Assembly: GCA_024803745.1 (NCBI GenBank)
Contig: JANJXV010000039.1
Location: 10,849,001-10,913,000 of the forward strand
Origin: Megascapheus bottae
Lineage: Eukaryota > Chordata > Mammalia > Rodentia > Geomyidae
DNA: 64,000 nucleotides
Direction of reading: 5' to 3'
Position numbers and translations under genes: made by a program. Shown piece after piece: positions 20,430-31,214 of this stretch. The notes under the pieces are model-generated. The model searched no databases. It worked only from the letters and a program-made list of their open reading frames with translations, and was not told where the DNA came from. Numbering within the stretch: the stretch's first letter is position 1; the number at the start of each line of letters is the position of its first letter.

Positions 20430-21030
20430 TTTCTTTCCCCTAAGCTCTTTTCTAATTATCTGTTCATTTTCCCACCGTCCACACTGGCCACAAGGATGGC
20501 TTAAATACAACACCATATTAACATAGGGAAATAGCTTTCAACTTCTCCATTGATTCCCCTGAAAATGTGAGGTTGAAATGATAATTAGGTGCCTCTTCAT
20601 TGAAAAAGAAGACAGAAAAACTACTTTTCAATCACCACAAGTTATTTTCTCTTCATTCTTGTATTCAGAAGAAGAGATACATTGAAAAAAAATACAAGGG
20701 GAAAAAAAAAATAAAACACTCTGCCCCCATCTGCAGGGAGAGACTTGAAGTCCACAATTCTTTTCAAGTGACATAATCCAGATTGATTCGTTCAGCAGAT
20801 AAAATTCAGGCCATTTCTGCCCTTTACGGGAGCAACATAATACCGGTCTTTATTCAGTAACAATGTAACATAATAGGATCGGAATGTACAAAATGAAAAT
20901 TCTTAAATGACTCTGTCTCACAAGGGCCTAACACAAGCTGTGGCTTAATATAAAAAATCATTAGGCACAGATTACTAAAATGCTCCTACATTAAAGGGGT
21001 CAAACCGGGCCCCTCGATTGCATTTGGCAG
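20430..21030. other. candidate conserved non-coding block
   Basis: Unique and AT-rich, with ATGATAATTAGGTG (about 20578), acataataccggtctttatt (about 20834) and tcaaaccgggcccctcgatt (about 21000). There are no insertions over 600 bp. Confidence 0.45.
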
Positions 21031-21342
21031 GACAGAAAACTCTTTGCTGAAGTCTTGATTGTGACTTGCAAGGGGGGAGGGGAGGGGGAGGAAGGAAGGG
21101 TGGGTATCCATCCTGGTACCCAGAACTCTTGCTGGAAGATAAGAAGAAATATAGGGAGTCAAGAGGACCCCCTAAAGTCACCAGCTCTTTTCTAGCACCA
21201 TTTGGGTGCAGTAAATATTTTAAACTTGGAGTTCACTGAACAATATGAATTTCAAGATCATCAGACACGCTGGTAATTAAAACACAGAGACGATCTGGGA
21301 AACAAAACAAGAAAAAAAAAAGACATTTAAGTCTTAACCACT

Positions 21343-21576
21343 GGCGGCTGGTTCCACCTAGCTACTTGGGAGGCTGAGATCTGAGGATTGAGGTTCAAAG
21401 CCAGCTCTGGTAGGAAAGCCAATGAATACCAACCTCCAATTAAGTAGCAAAAAGAAAAAAGAAAAGGAAGAAATGGAATGTGACTCAAGTGATAAACTCA
21501 GGGACAGTGCCTAAACCTTGAGTTCAAGTCTCAGGACAGCATAAATAAACAAAACAAAAGCCAAAAACCAAGAAAG

Positions 21577-21626
<50 letters not shown>
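21343..21626 (+). mobile_element. B1-Geo SINE with (CA)n tail
   Basis: Head ctagctacttgggaggctga. The Geo arm is shortened (gtgactcaagtgataaactc). After an A-rich linker the tail becomes (CA)23 at 21581-21626. Confidence 0.85.
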
Positions 21627-21628
<2 letters not shown>

Positions 21629-21679
21629 ATTCCCCAACAGCTCAATAGATGCACAATATATATTTCTGGTAAAAATTAC

Positions 21680-21699
21680 ACTATATGTATATATATATG

Positions 21700-21751
<52 letters not shown>
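21680..21751 (+). repeat. (TA)n then (GA)25
   Basis: A short TA alternation is followed by a pure GA run (21702-21751). It lies between two inverted SINEs. Confidence 0.95.
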
Positions 21752-21752
<1 letters not shown>

Positions 21753-21789
21753 CTTTTCTATTTCCCTGTGACATCAATAATCCTTCTAG

Positions 21790-22005
21790 TATTGAGATTT
21801 GAACTCAAGGTCCTGCACACTGTCCCTAAGCTTTCTGGCTCAAGGCTGACATTCTACCATTTGCACCTAGATTTTTGCTAGTTAATTGTAAATACAAATC
21901 TCGTGAACTTTCCTGCCGAGGCTGGCTTCAAACCTCAATCTTCACACCTCAGCCTCCTGAGTAATTAAGATGACAGCTATGAGCCCCAGTGCCCAGCCTA
22001 TAGTA
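21790..22005 (-). mobile_element. B1-Geo SINE, reverse
   Basis: Full reverse dimer from ttgaactcaaggtcctgcac to gagccccagtgcccagcc. It is the inverted partner of 21343-21545. Confidence 0.9.
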
Positions 22006-22157
22006 CAATTTTATAGCCAAATGCTGGTCCTGCCAGTGAAGTACTTAATTTAACTTGCTTCCTGTATATGAGGCTGTAGGTTGTTTTCTAAGCATCTCTC
22101 ATGATGAAAAGATATATTGATCAGATCAATGATTCTTTTCTTGTTCTTTTTGGGGGA

Positions 22158-22265
22158 TGGAATAAAGACTTGAACTCATACCCTAAGTTCATGTGTCAAC
22201 TCGGCTAGTACCCCACCACTTGCACCATGATTCCAACTCTGCCTTTTGCTTTTGCTGGTTCTATG
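22158..22265 (-). mobile_element. Geo arm, reverse, diverged
   Basis: CTTGAACTCATACCCTAAG and accccaccacttgcaccatg mark the B- and A-box regions. Confidence 0.65.
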
Positions 22266-22439
22266 CAAGCATTCACCACCAAACTATATGCCTAAGCCCA
22301 GCATGATCTCTGGAGTTCAGGTTTGTATCCACTGAATTCTATCCCACAGCTATCCCGACCATTATTTGATTTCATACTCAGACCAAAAAAAAAAAAATAA
22401 AATCCCTCTTCTGGAAAAAAAAAAAGATTCGATGAAGAA

Positions 22440-23190
22440 AAGCCCTTATGTAATTTTTTTTCGAACCTGAGAAAATTCTAGAGAACGAAACCAGGCCAAA
22501 ACAAAAAGAACCAAGACAGATTCCCTGAATGGAAATGATTTTTCTTCTTTTCTTTCTTCCCTCTACAACGAGCAAAGCTCAATCTCATGTAATTCAATTC
22601 TTAAATTGGAGAGAGTATGGCTGGGTTGCTTATCTTGTTTAAATAGAAGAGTTACAAAATTCAAATCACTGAATCATGGCTGGTTAGGGGTCGCCTCAGA
22701 GCTGATTTAGCTTCTCTTCCAAACAGTGAGCTCAGTGTCAGAAAGGAGGAAGCTTGGATTGGGTCAATGTTTGTAGTAAATAAAGCATGCTCAGTGCATG
22801 GGTACATAAGCGTGTGTGTGTGGGGGGAGTGGAGATTCTGCCTCTGTGTGTGAGCAACGTTACACAAACGTGTAAATATACTTATCTCCAGAATGAGCAT
22901 TGTCGGCCACCCAGACCCTGTGAAATATTTGCATGAGATTACCAATCTTTTGCTGTCACTCACAGAGACCCAAATCCAATATTCAGACCATATGGCCCTT
23001 GAAACATCCGATCGATAGGAAAACCTTTTAAAGCTGAAGCTTCCAAAAGTTGTATCAAATATATATTCGATGAGAAGAAGGTTAATTGCAGAATTGATTT
23101 CTCCGTAACAATTCAGGGCTCTTCAGATCATCTTTGGGAAATGGTGAAATGAATAGAAGGATGATAGATATTTATTCGTTTATAAGTGAT
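22440..23190. other. candidate conserved non-coding block
   Basis: Two AT-rich unique parts (about 22490-22730 and 22855-23185) surround a variable G-rich patch. Notable strings are tgaaatatttgcatgagatt (octamer-like ATTTGCAT, about 22926) and aaacatccgatcgataggaa (about 23001). Confidence 0.45.
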
Positions 23191-23204
23191 TATTGCTAAC
23201 CTGC

Positions 23205-23525
23205 CTTTCTTTCCTTCTCTTTCCCTCCCTTTCCCTCCCTCTTTTCCTTCTTCCCTCCCTCCCTTTCTTTCTCTCTTGTCTTTCTTGTTTTGCAGCAGTA
23301 ATGGGACTTGAACTCAGGGCCTAGGAGCTGTCCTCAGCTTTGTTTTGCTCTACCCTAGCACTCTTCCAGTTGAGCCACAGCTACATGTCAAGTTTTGGGG
23401 TGGTTAGTGGGAGATAAGAGTCTCCTAGACTTTGCTGCCCCAGCTGGCTTTGAACTGTGGTCCTCAGATATCAGCCTCTTGAGTACCTAAGATGATAGGT
23501 GTGAGCTACTACCAAGCATGTGCTA
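23205..23525 (-). mobile_element. B1-Geo SINE, reverse, with purine tail
   Basis: The full reverse dimer is at 23290-23525. The CT-rich 23205-23280 is its purine tail on the minus strand. Confidence 0.9.
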
Positions 23526-24165
23526 CTTAAGTGGGCCACATATGTGTGAGCAGATGCTCGTGTGCATGTACATGCGTGTGTATGTGCTGGAGAGAAGACA
23601 GAGCTTGACACTGATGGCGTGCTGGAGGATGAGAGAAGGTACTACATGAGGTCTTTGCTCTGTGACCTCCCAAGGGCCAGCTGCCAATGAGTCTTGGGGA
23701 TAGAGCTTCAGGGAATAACCTAAAGGACCTCTGATTTCCATGGTCCTAGCCCATCGTGTCTGGAGAAGAAATGTCAGAATGAGGGGCCCAAGGGGTCTGG
23801 TAATACCTGACCTCGGTGGTCCAGATTTCTCCAGCATGACAAGGGCACATCAGCTGTCTGTTGTGTTCCTGGAGGAATGACAGGCCTTCCTGTCCAGGGA
23901 CAGACTGAAGAAGAGAGTGAGGTGTCACAGGCCAGAGAGCAAATGTATTATTGCAACCCTGCTGTTACAGAAATGACATTCTTGGATCCCTGTACTATAG
24001 AGGATCTAATCTTACCGCACCTCTTGTACCCACAAAAATATTGACAGACAGTGTCATGGAAGGGGACCCCTGGAAACACTGACAGTCCCGCTTCCCAACG
24101 AGATTGTCAGGAGAGGCCTCAAGATGTTTCAGCAAAAGGGCTAACCCAAAGCACTCCAGAATGTT
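23526..24165. other. unique sequence, no gene seen
   Basis: Minus-strand frames near 23523-23928 have no recognisable domain. Confidence 0.35.
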
Positions 24166-24169
24166 CACA

Positions 24170-24425
24170 TCCTTCTAATGTGACTTCAGACATCTAAATT
24201 AATTTCGTTTCTTCTGCTAGAAAAGAATTCTGCCATACTGGCAGGTGTGCTCAGAAGAGCACTCCGATAAAATTCATTAGAAAAGAATTAAATTCATCAC
24301 AGAAAACCGAGTCAATTTTATTTGGTGAGTAGTTCCCAATTCAAAAGACCAAGTGATCATTTCTTTGCGCGATACGAACAGCAAGGCAGGTCTCCAGAAC
24401 AGTAAAGTGTAGGAGGATTTGCCTA
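24170..24425. other. candidate conserved non-coding block
   Basis: AT-rich unique DNA with ctaaattaatttcgtttctt (about 24194) and tctttgcgcgatacgaacag (about 24361). Confidence 0.4.
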
Positions 24426-24439
24426 CAGTCCCCAGCCTT

Positions 24440-24790
24440 CCCCAATACTTCTAGATGTCAAGAAGAAGAGGCTCACAGCCACTAGCCCCGCCTCCTAACA
24501 GAGCACACCCCCACTGCTCTACTTCCTCCAATCAGGCCTTGCCTTCTAGTAGACCACACCCCCCCAGGACCTACTTTCTCCAATCAGGGGTCACCTCCCA
24601 CTTTTCCACACCTCCCCATAATACCCATTCAGCTGTGAATCCCGGAAAGGGTTAATCCTGATCCAATCACTTTCCCAAAGCCCCACATCTTGGGGTTCCC
24701 CCATTTCAGTAGCACCTGGTGCTCCATTTTCAGGGAATGCCAAGCCTTGAATATATGAGCCTCTATAGGTCATCAGGTACCCCAAACCAC
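24440..24790 (-). mobile_element. possible MaLR-like LTR fragment
   Basis: Repeated ctccaatcagg..cacctccca units and aatcactttcccaaagcccc resemble the reverse strand of an MST/MLT-type LTR. Ends cannot be fixed. Confidence 0.4.
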
Positions 24791-25033
24791 AACACTATTT
24801 TTTAATCCTTGAGACGGGTTGGGCAGGGGAGGACATCTATGTAAGAAAAGGGAAGAGCTGCCCCCCTAAAATCTGCAGTCCCCTACCAGCTTCTGTCTTC
24901 ATCCCAGACATTCCACTTTTTCCAGAGAACCCAGAAACCCGAATGTGTTAAGGAAGAAATCTCACAGTTTCAGGCTGTTTGCAACTAATTGAAAACAAAT
25001 GTGTAAACATGGTATGCGCCAATCAAAACACAC

Positions 25034-25118
25034 CTGTAGGCTGGATCCAGCCACCAGGATACCCTTAAGGTTCTCATGACCCCACTGGAGCCCCACAGAG
25101 AACCTTGCCTTCCCTGGG
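25034..25118 (-). CDS. candidate internal coding exon, product unknown
   Basis: The minus strand reads KARFSVGLQWGHENLKGILV then AGSSLQ, up to a CAG/GTGTGT donor at 25034/25033. The frame is open from 25204. Two acceptors fit: ctgaccag at 25119-25126, or ctgtctgtcctcag giving a 5' boundary at 25175. The longer form adds a hydrophobic YVLCLFLAACSLGASE segment. The exit phase is 0 and matches the acceptor of the candidate terminal exon at 17887, implying an intron of about 7.1 kb. The family is unrecognised. Evidence is limited to frame, splice motifs and moderate third-position GC. Confidence 0.22.
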
Positions 25119-25371
25119 CTGGTCAGCTCACTCGCCCCAAGGGAACAAGCAGCAAGAAACAGGCAAAGGACATATCTGAGGACAGACAGTGCTTTGCCTG
25201 TCAATCATCAGTGTGGGTGTGGCCAAGAGCTAATGAGAAGCACAGAAAAGGGGCGGGGGGGGGGGAAGGGAATGTGGGGAGAACTCTTTGACCACCTGCT
25301 GTCAGAATGGCATTCTCTCAGATCCTCTTTGCAAGCCAGAGTTAACACTGAGACAAAAATCATGGTTGTAA

Positions 25372-25470
25372 ACAAGGTGGAGTGGTTCAAACCTGTAATC
25401 CCATCTACTCTGCAGGTGGAAACAGGAGGATGAGGAGCTCATGAGACTCTGTGTCCAAAATATTAAATAA
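25372..25470 (+). mobile_element. B1-like monomer
   Basis: ACCTGTAATCCCATCTACTC and gagactctgtgtccaaaata, with an (AATA)n tail. No Geo arm. Confidence 0.65.
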
Positions 25471-25491
25471 ATAAAGTTTTAAAATGCACAG

Positions 25492-25745
25492 CCAGGCGCT
25501 AAGTGACTCGTGCTTGCTGCAATCCTAGCTTCTCAGGAGGCTGAGATCTGAGGGTTGTGGTTCAAAGCCAGCCCTGGACAGAAAAGTCTGGTGAAACTTT
25601 TAAATCTCCATTTGACTACTAAAACGTGGAGGTATGAAGTGTGGCTCAAGTGGTAGAGCGCCAGCCTCGAGAAAAAAAAAAGAAAAGAAAAGAAAAAAGC
25701 TAAGGGACAGCAACCCAAACTCTGAGTTCAAGCCCTAAGAATCCT
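25492..25745 (+). mobile_element. B1-Geo SINE, full length
   Basis: Intact head and Geo A box (TGGCTCAAGTGGTAGAGCG). An A/AAAAG run at about 25671-25698 is inserted between the boxes. Confidence 0.9.
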
Positions 25746-25869
25746 AAAATATACAAACAACAATAACAACAACCAAAAAGGACAATCCAGGAATCGGTGA
25801 TAAAATTCTGTTCCCTCCAGCAATAGTATCAGCCAGGTGTATCACTTCACACACTCAGACCTTGGAAGA

Positions 25870-26460
25870 GAGGCTTGAGAAGTGAATTTAGAAAATCTTT
25901 TCTTCAAGGCTCATCTCTTCCTTTGCAAAGCGCGTCTCTGCGTCTTGCAGGGCTACAGAGGGATGTTTTGTGGCTTTGATCTTTCCCCGGTCTCCAAACT
26001 TCGTCAGCAAGAGCCAGATCTCGGGATAATTACAGAATGCACAGCTTTGGGAGGTCTTTCCTTCCATTGCATGATATTTAGTAGTGCCAGTCTGAACATA
26101 AATACAATTAGATTTGAGAGTTCTATTACAAAAGCCAATAAAACAGGCCTCGGTAGAGATTGGAAAATTATTTAACTTTTTCTTTAGAAAAATATTAAAA
26201 CAGTATTATCACATCAATGAGAAGCAAAGACAGGAGAGACAATCAAGTTATCTTAAACCTCCTTGTATTTACTCATGTGTGAAAACGTTATGTCTGGTCA
26301 CATAATTGCCAATGGTTCTGAGAAATATTTCATATTTTATAATGAACATTAAAAGAGTTTGTGGATCATTACTTTATATGAGTTCCAAAGTTATTACATA
26401 AAACCCAGTAGGAATGGTTATAAATTATCAGATCCTCCAGCCTAGCCTTGGAAAACATCA
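25870..26460. other. candidate conserved non-coding block
   Basis: Unique DNA: a CpG-bearing part (agcgcgtctctgcgtcttgc, about 25929) passes into AT-rich DNA (ggaaaattatttaacttttt, about 26162). No mobile element over nearly 600 bp. Confidence 0.45.
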
Positions 26461-26512
26461 CATAGAGACAGAGACGTTGGCAGACAGAATTCATCAAGAA
26501 AGGTGAGACAGT

Positions 26513-26515
26513 GAC

Positions 26516-26588
<73 letters not shown>
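26513..26588 (+). repeat. (GA)n microsatellite
   Basis: About 75 bp of GA with two short interruptions at its start. Confidence 0.95.
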
Positions 26589-26592
<4 letters not shown>

Positions 26593-26604
26593 CTCCTACA
26601 TTGC

Positions 26605-26790
26605 CAGATGCTCTGGTGGCTTATACCTGTTAGCCTAACTATTTGGAAGCTGAGATCTGAGGATCATGGTTCAAAGTCACCCCAGCAGGAAAGTCTATGA
26701 GACTTCTCTAAAAGAAACAAAACAAAACTGGAAGTGGCGGTAGAGGTATAGCTCAAGTAGTAGGGCACTGGTCTTGAGAGAGAAAAAGAA
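26605..26790 (+). mobile_element. B1-Geo SINE, 3'-truncated
   Basis: Head gctctggtggcttatacctg. Geo runs to gggcactggtcttgagag and stops before the B box. Confidence 0.8.
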
Positions 26791-27135
26791 TACTCTGATT
26801 TGTCAAGCAAAGATCAGAATGTTGCATTTTGGTTGCTTTTTTAAAGAGATTCCAAGGAAGTAATAGCTTAACCCACTCAACACACAAAAGCTTCCTTGGA
26901 GCAAAAGAAAATTCCTTCTTAGACTCTAGCCTCACTTCCTAACTTTCTTTATTCTATCCTTGGCCCTTAAGGTCATCACAAAATTCTTGAACTTCTCAAC
27001 ACAGCATGGGGTTAAAATACTGTACTTGAGGGCTGATCTGATCAGCACAATGATTTATTTTCACAAAGAAGATCCTGCCTTCTTTGAAACCAGAAATACT
27101 CCGTAGCAACTGGAGAATGTAGAACAGTCTGAGAA
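26791..27135. other. unique sequence, no gene seen
   Basis: AT-moderate. No repeat or exon is recognised. Confidence 0.35.
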
Positions 27136-27138
27136 ACA

Positions 27139-27515
27139 CTTATTTTTTTTCTCTCTCTCTCTCCTTTCCTATTTCCCTTTTCCTTTCTTCCTCCCTCCCT
27201 CGTTTCCTCCCTCCCTTGCTTCCACCCTTCCTTCCTTCCTTCCTTCCTTCCTTCCTTGGTTCCTTCCTTCCTTCCATTATTGGTGTTGGTATTGGGGCTT
27301 GAACTCAGAGGCAAGGAACTTTTGCTTTAGCTTTCTTGCTTAGAGCTGGTGCTCTTCTACTTCAGCCACAGCCTTAATTCTGCTTTTCTGGTGATTCATT
27401 GGAAATAAGAGACTCACAGACTTTTCTGCCTGGGCTAGCTTTGAATCTCAATCCTCAGATCTCAGCTACCTGGGCACCTGGGATTATAAGCATGAGCCAC
27501 GGGTGCTCGGCTAGC
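27139..27515 (-). mobile_element. B1-Geo SINE, reverse, with purine tail
   Basis: CT-rich 27139-27275 (CTTC units) is the purine tail. The reverse dimer at 27278-27515 is complete to cacgggtgctcggc. Confidence 0.9.
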
Positions 27516-27525
27516 TTTCTTGCTT

Positions 27526-27690
27526 GATTTTCTTTTCTTTTTCTTTTTTCTTTCTTTCTTTCTTTCCTCCCTCCTTCCCTTCCCTCCTTCCTTCCTACCT
27601 TCCTCTCTTCCTTTCTTTTTTTTTCCTTCCTTCCCTCCCTCCCTCCTTTCTTCCCTCTTTTGCTCTCTGTGTGCCTCCGTCTCCCTCTTT
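27526..27690 (-). repeat. polypurine tract (minus strand)
   Basis: CTTT/CTTC-rich plus strand directly on the head side of the SINE. It may be the tail of an older copy that the SINE joined. Confidence 0.85.
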
Positions 27691-27699
27691 CTTTATTGA

Positions 27700-28340
27700 C
27701 TGTAAAATGGGCTGGCAGGCAGGGCTTCAATTAAAAATACAACCTGTTTGCGAATGACAGCAAGGATCTATGGACTTAGTTTTCTTCTCCTAGTGTGAGG
27801 ACGCAGGGAGCTAAGTCAGGTCTCTGTGGTCCCTGAAGAGGCAGGAGCTATAGACAGGGACAATCTACAGTAGATCCTGAGAATTCCAGGCACCTCATTC
27901 TACAGGGTGAATCCAATCATCCCAGCTCTCCTGGCAGGTTTAGAACCTGCCTCCTCCCCCCGTTAGCCAGGCCCTTCCACCCCCTTTTCCATGGAGCAGC
28001 TGTCAGGGAGGAATTCCTCAGCAAAGCAGATGTCTTAGGGAGAATTTAAAGCTCTGAGTTTGGAGGCCAGATTCTGACTGTACTTTGAATTATGTCTGCC
28101 TCAATCATTATGCAGTCATTCACATATATTTTCGACATCAATATTGTCTGCAAATATTCCCCCGTTTTCAATTCTATTTATACGCTTTGATTCTCTACTG
28201 TTACTTCCGCTCTGCCCATGTCCTCTAGATTCCCAGAGCCCTTCTACTGCAGATCATGGTCGCAAATTACTTGTTTAACTGGGGAGGGGGGTGACGTTTG
28301 ATTCTAAACCATTTCCCAGCAGAGCCAACTAAAAAGAAAA
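27700..28340. other. unique block, candidate conserved element at 28020-28300
   Basis: The 28085-28270 part (gaattatgtctgcctcaatc, attttcgacatcaatattgt) is AT-rich and non-repetitive. The earlier part is GC-moderate without features. Confidence 0.4.
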
Positions 28341-28345
28341 AAAAC

Positions 28346-28347
<2 letters not shown>

Positions 28348-28387
<40 letters not shown>
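28348..28387. repeat. (CA)20 microsatellite
   Basis: Pure CA run after a short A-rich stretch, with no SINE recognised upstream. Confidence 0.95.
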
Positions 28388-28389
<2 letters not shown>

Positions 28390-28495
28390 CCAACATATCA
28401 CCCAAACTCTGTAACCTATTTAGAATTTGACCACTCTGGGGGATCAAATTGAGAAGTGTCTTCTCTTCTCACAGAGAGTAATTTTGTTCACAAGA

Positions 28496-28680
28496 ACTAG
28501 AACAACAACAAAAGATTATGAAATTGCAGGGTTGGGAGGGGATGGAGGGGAGGGGGGTGAGTAATGAAAAGCGTGACATGGATGGAGATACATTGCACTC
28601 ATAAATCCATATTTTGGATGGCAACCCCTTTGTACAACTAGTTAAAGATAATAAAAATAATACTTAAAAATGAAAGATTA
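28496..28680 (+). mobile_element. probable L1 3'-end fragment
   Basis: A G-rich tract (gggttgggaggggatggagg) is followed by cataaatccatattttggat, CCCCTTTGTACAACTAG and an AATAAAAATA tail. This is the usual order at a rodent L1 3' UTR. Confidence 0.5.
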
Positions 28681-28777
28681 CAGCAATGCTGACTTCTCAC
28701 ATGGGAGAAACACGGCTTCTTGATTATTTCAGAAATGCTAATTCAGTAAAATAGGAGAACGTTAGTGAGTGAGTATG

Positions 28778-28995
28778 TGTCAATATTAGGGTTTGAACTC
28801 AGGACTTGAGTGCTATCTCCCCCACCCCCCCCCTCTTTTTTCCTCTCAAGGCTGCTGCTCTACCACTTGAGTCATACCTCTAGATTTGGGGTGGACAGTA
28901 TGAATCTCACAGACTTTTCCTGCCCAGGCTGCAATCCTCAGATCTCAGCCTCCTGAGTTGGCTAGGATGACAGGCCTGGGTTATTAGCTCAGGTA
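28778..28995 (-). mobile_element. B1-Geo SINE, reverse
   Basis: Reverse Geo (tctaccacttgagtcatac) and B1-like arm (gatctcagcctcctgagttg). A C run at 28821-28832 interrupts the inter-box segment. Confidence 0.85.
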
Positions 28996-29308
28996 AAATA
29001 AGAGACTTTGATGGAATGACAGTCCTCCGTTGGAAAACAAACAAATAACCCTAAAGGAAGGTGTCAGCGGCCATATGGGAGTTAGCACGTGGAATTACCT
29101 AGGTACTTTTAGGGCCTAGAAGAATAAGAAGAAAAGTAGCTAACTTGAAAGCATCTCAATGAGGCTCCAGGAAGGCCCCTAGAAATTCCCCTTCTGAACC
29201 TGCCAGGTATCAATGTCTGTGTCATTTCCTGTGGGGTCAGGGGCCCCCATGGCAGTTCTAATCTGTCCATTTTCCCAGCATCCCTCTGAGGAATTGTTTG
29301 TGACAGGG

Positions 29309-29322
29309 CCACTAGGTGGTGC
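29309..29322 (+). promoter_or_regulatory. CTCF-like motif
   Basis: CCACTAGGTGGTGC, 13 of 14 positions to CCASYAGRKGGCRS, in unique DNA beside candidate conserved sequence. Confidence 0.6.
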
Positions 29323-29339
29323 TCACACTACACCTCGGA

Positions 29340-30375
29340 GGGGAGAGGGGGTTACAATGAAAACATTAATTTAGTATGAGATAATTTTTGACGTAAATGT
29401 AAAATGGTACCCATTCGAACTCAGTAATGAGGCATGGTGCATTTCTACAGCTCCTAATTTGACTAGTTAAATGACTCCATTACGTGTCTAACAGACAGAA
29501 GCAAATAATTTCTGGTCAGTTGATGTTCACTTACCCGTATCATTTTGCATTGAAAATAAAGTATCTAATCTACAATTCCTTTGTCTTAGGCTTTTTTCTT
29601 TCTTTTCTTCTTTTTTTTGTGGGCTAAGATTATTAAAGCAAATATAGTTTAATAATTTCAGATCCAACCAGCACAAACTAACAATGAAACCATTGGAAAG
29701 CATGGGTGACAGAGTTGGAAAACCAGAAATCCCTCCCCAAATGACTCCAGCCTTTGACCTTTGGCTAAGTCTGGATGCTAACAATGAGTCTTAGACTTCA
29801 AAAGAACAAAGTGTCTGTCTCATAAGTCCACTGTCTTCTGTAACCAGGGAGAGAGCTGAACTGTCCCTAGTTAATAACCGTTACTAGTCAAAATGCATTT
29901 GACAAATCAAAGAAAAGCTGCTTTAATAAACATTATCAAGTGATAATTTTACTCCAAGGGGTGGAGGAAGGAGAGAAATAGTTAATATCGAATCTTACTG
30001 TTCCTCGTCTAAATGCCTTCCCCCCCTTCCTGCTAAAAACAAGTTTAGAATTAACGTGTATCAGTTTCCACATATTACAGGCATATCTGGTAGAGACAGC
30101 TGTGTCTCTCCCCTCTTAAGAGCTATATGATTAAGTTATGAGATATCATGTCATTCGAACTTTCTTTCTATTGGTCACCTTTCAGAGACAAAAGCCTTTT
30201 TTTTTTCCATAGACCGTTTTAGGTCTATGAAATGACAGAATGTCCGATGCTGTAAATGTGCAAGTAATTATAATGATGCACCTGTGACTCTTATTTTTTT
30301 TTTTGCTTACAAAGTCTATCTATAAATTGCTTTTGTAATAGCGTTGGGAGCTGATGGGGAAAGCTACTTCCAGTC
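29340..30375. other. candidate conserved non-coding field
   Basis: A kilobase with no SINE. AT-rich pieces include gaaaacattaatttagtatg (about 29360), gactccattacgtgtctaac (about 29472), cattatcaagtgataatttt (about 29931) and gtgcaagtaattataatgat (about 30258). ATTA/TAAT cores are frequent. This is the strongest enhancer-like stretch by texture. Confidence 0.5.
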
Positions 30376-30521
30376 TACATCAGCAGCTGGTTGCTCAGGG
30401 AGGTGAGCTCAGGCTCTATGGGGTTCTGGTCTCCGGACCTTGAGGTAGATTGTGAAATGACAAACCCCAGCCATCTCATCCCCTAACCCCAAAGCAAAAG
30501 AACACAGCACAGTCGTGCATG

Positions 30522-30712
30522 CACAGGAAAAACCTGTAAGACTCTTATTTCCAATGAATCATCAAAAAGCTAGAAGCGGTGCTGTGGTTCAAGTGGTAGA
30601 GTATTCGCCTTGAGCAGAAAAGCTCAGGGACACCACCCAGGCCCCGAGTTCAAGCCCTAGGACCAGCACCCCAAAACAATAAAATAAAATAAGATAAAAT
30701 AATAAATGGACA
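30522..30712 (+). mobile_element. B1-Geo SINE, 5'-truncated
   Basis: Starts late in the left arm (aaaacctgtaagactcttat). The Geo arm is well preserved (GTGGTTCAAGTGGTAGAG, gagttcaagccctaggacc). Tail: (AAAAT)n. Confidence 0.9.
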
Positions 30713-30994
30713 CAGCAGAGACACAGGGGAGCAGAGAAAGAAATCTTCCAAACTCAAGGAAAGCTCTATGTCTCTATAAACAACAGATTAGCATCGCATA
30801 TCGTATCTGTATGGAGCTGGAGGTTGGGGGAGAAACTCGACATGACCACTGAATGAATCCTTTTAAATGATAAACATTTTTCATGCAAAGTAACATGTTC
30901 TTTGACCCAATTAAATACACTAAAAAAAAAACCCCTGACTGGAGTGCAGACATGTCTCTATTATTTATTAGTGATGTGTTCATGTTTTTATTTC

Positions 30995-31210
30995 CGGGGG
31001 CTGAAATCTGAATATTAAGGTGCAAAGCTAGCCTAGGAGGAAAAGTCCACATGAGACGTTGATCTCCAATGGATCACCAAAAAAAAAAAAGCTGTGGCTC
31101 AAGTGGTAGAGAGTGTTAGCCTTGAGTATACAAAGCTCAAGAACAGGGCTCAGGCCGAGTTCAAGACCCAAGACCAGTACATGCATGTGCATACACATGC
31201 ACACACACAA
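30995..31210 (+). mobile_element. B1-Geo SINE, 5'-truncated
   Basis: From gggggctgaaatctgaatat through an A run to GTGGCTCAAGTGGTAGAG. Ends gagttcaagacccaagac with a short CA-rich tail. Confidence 0.8.
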
Positions 31211-31214
31211 ATCC

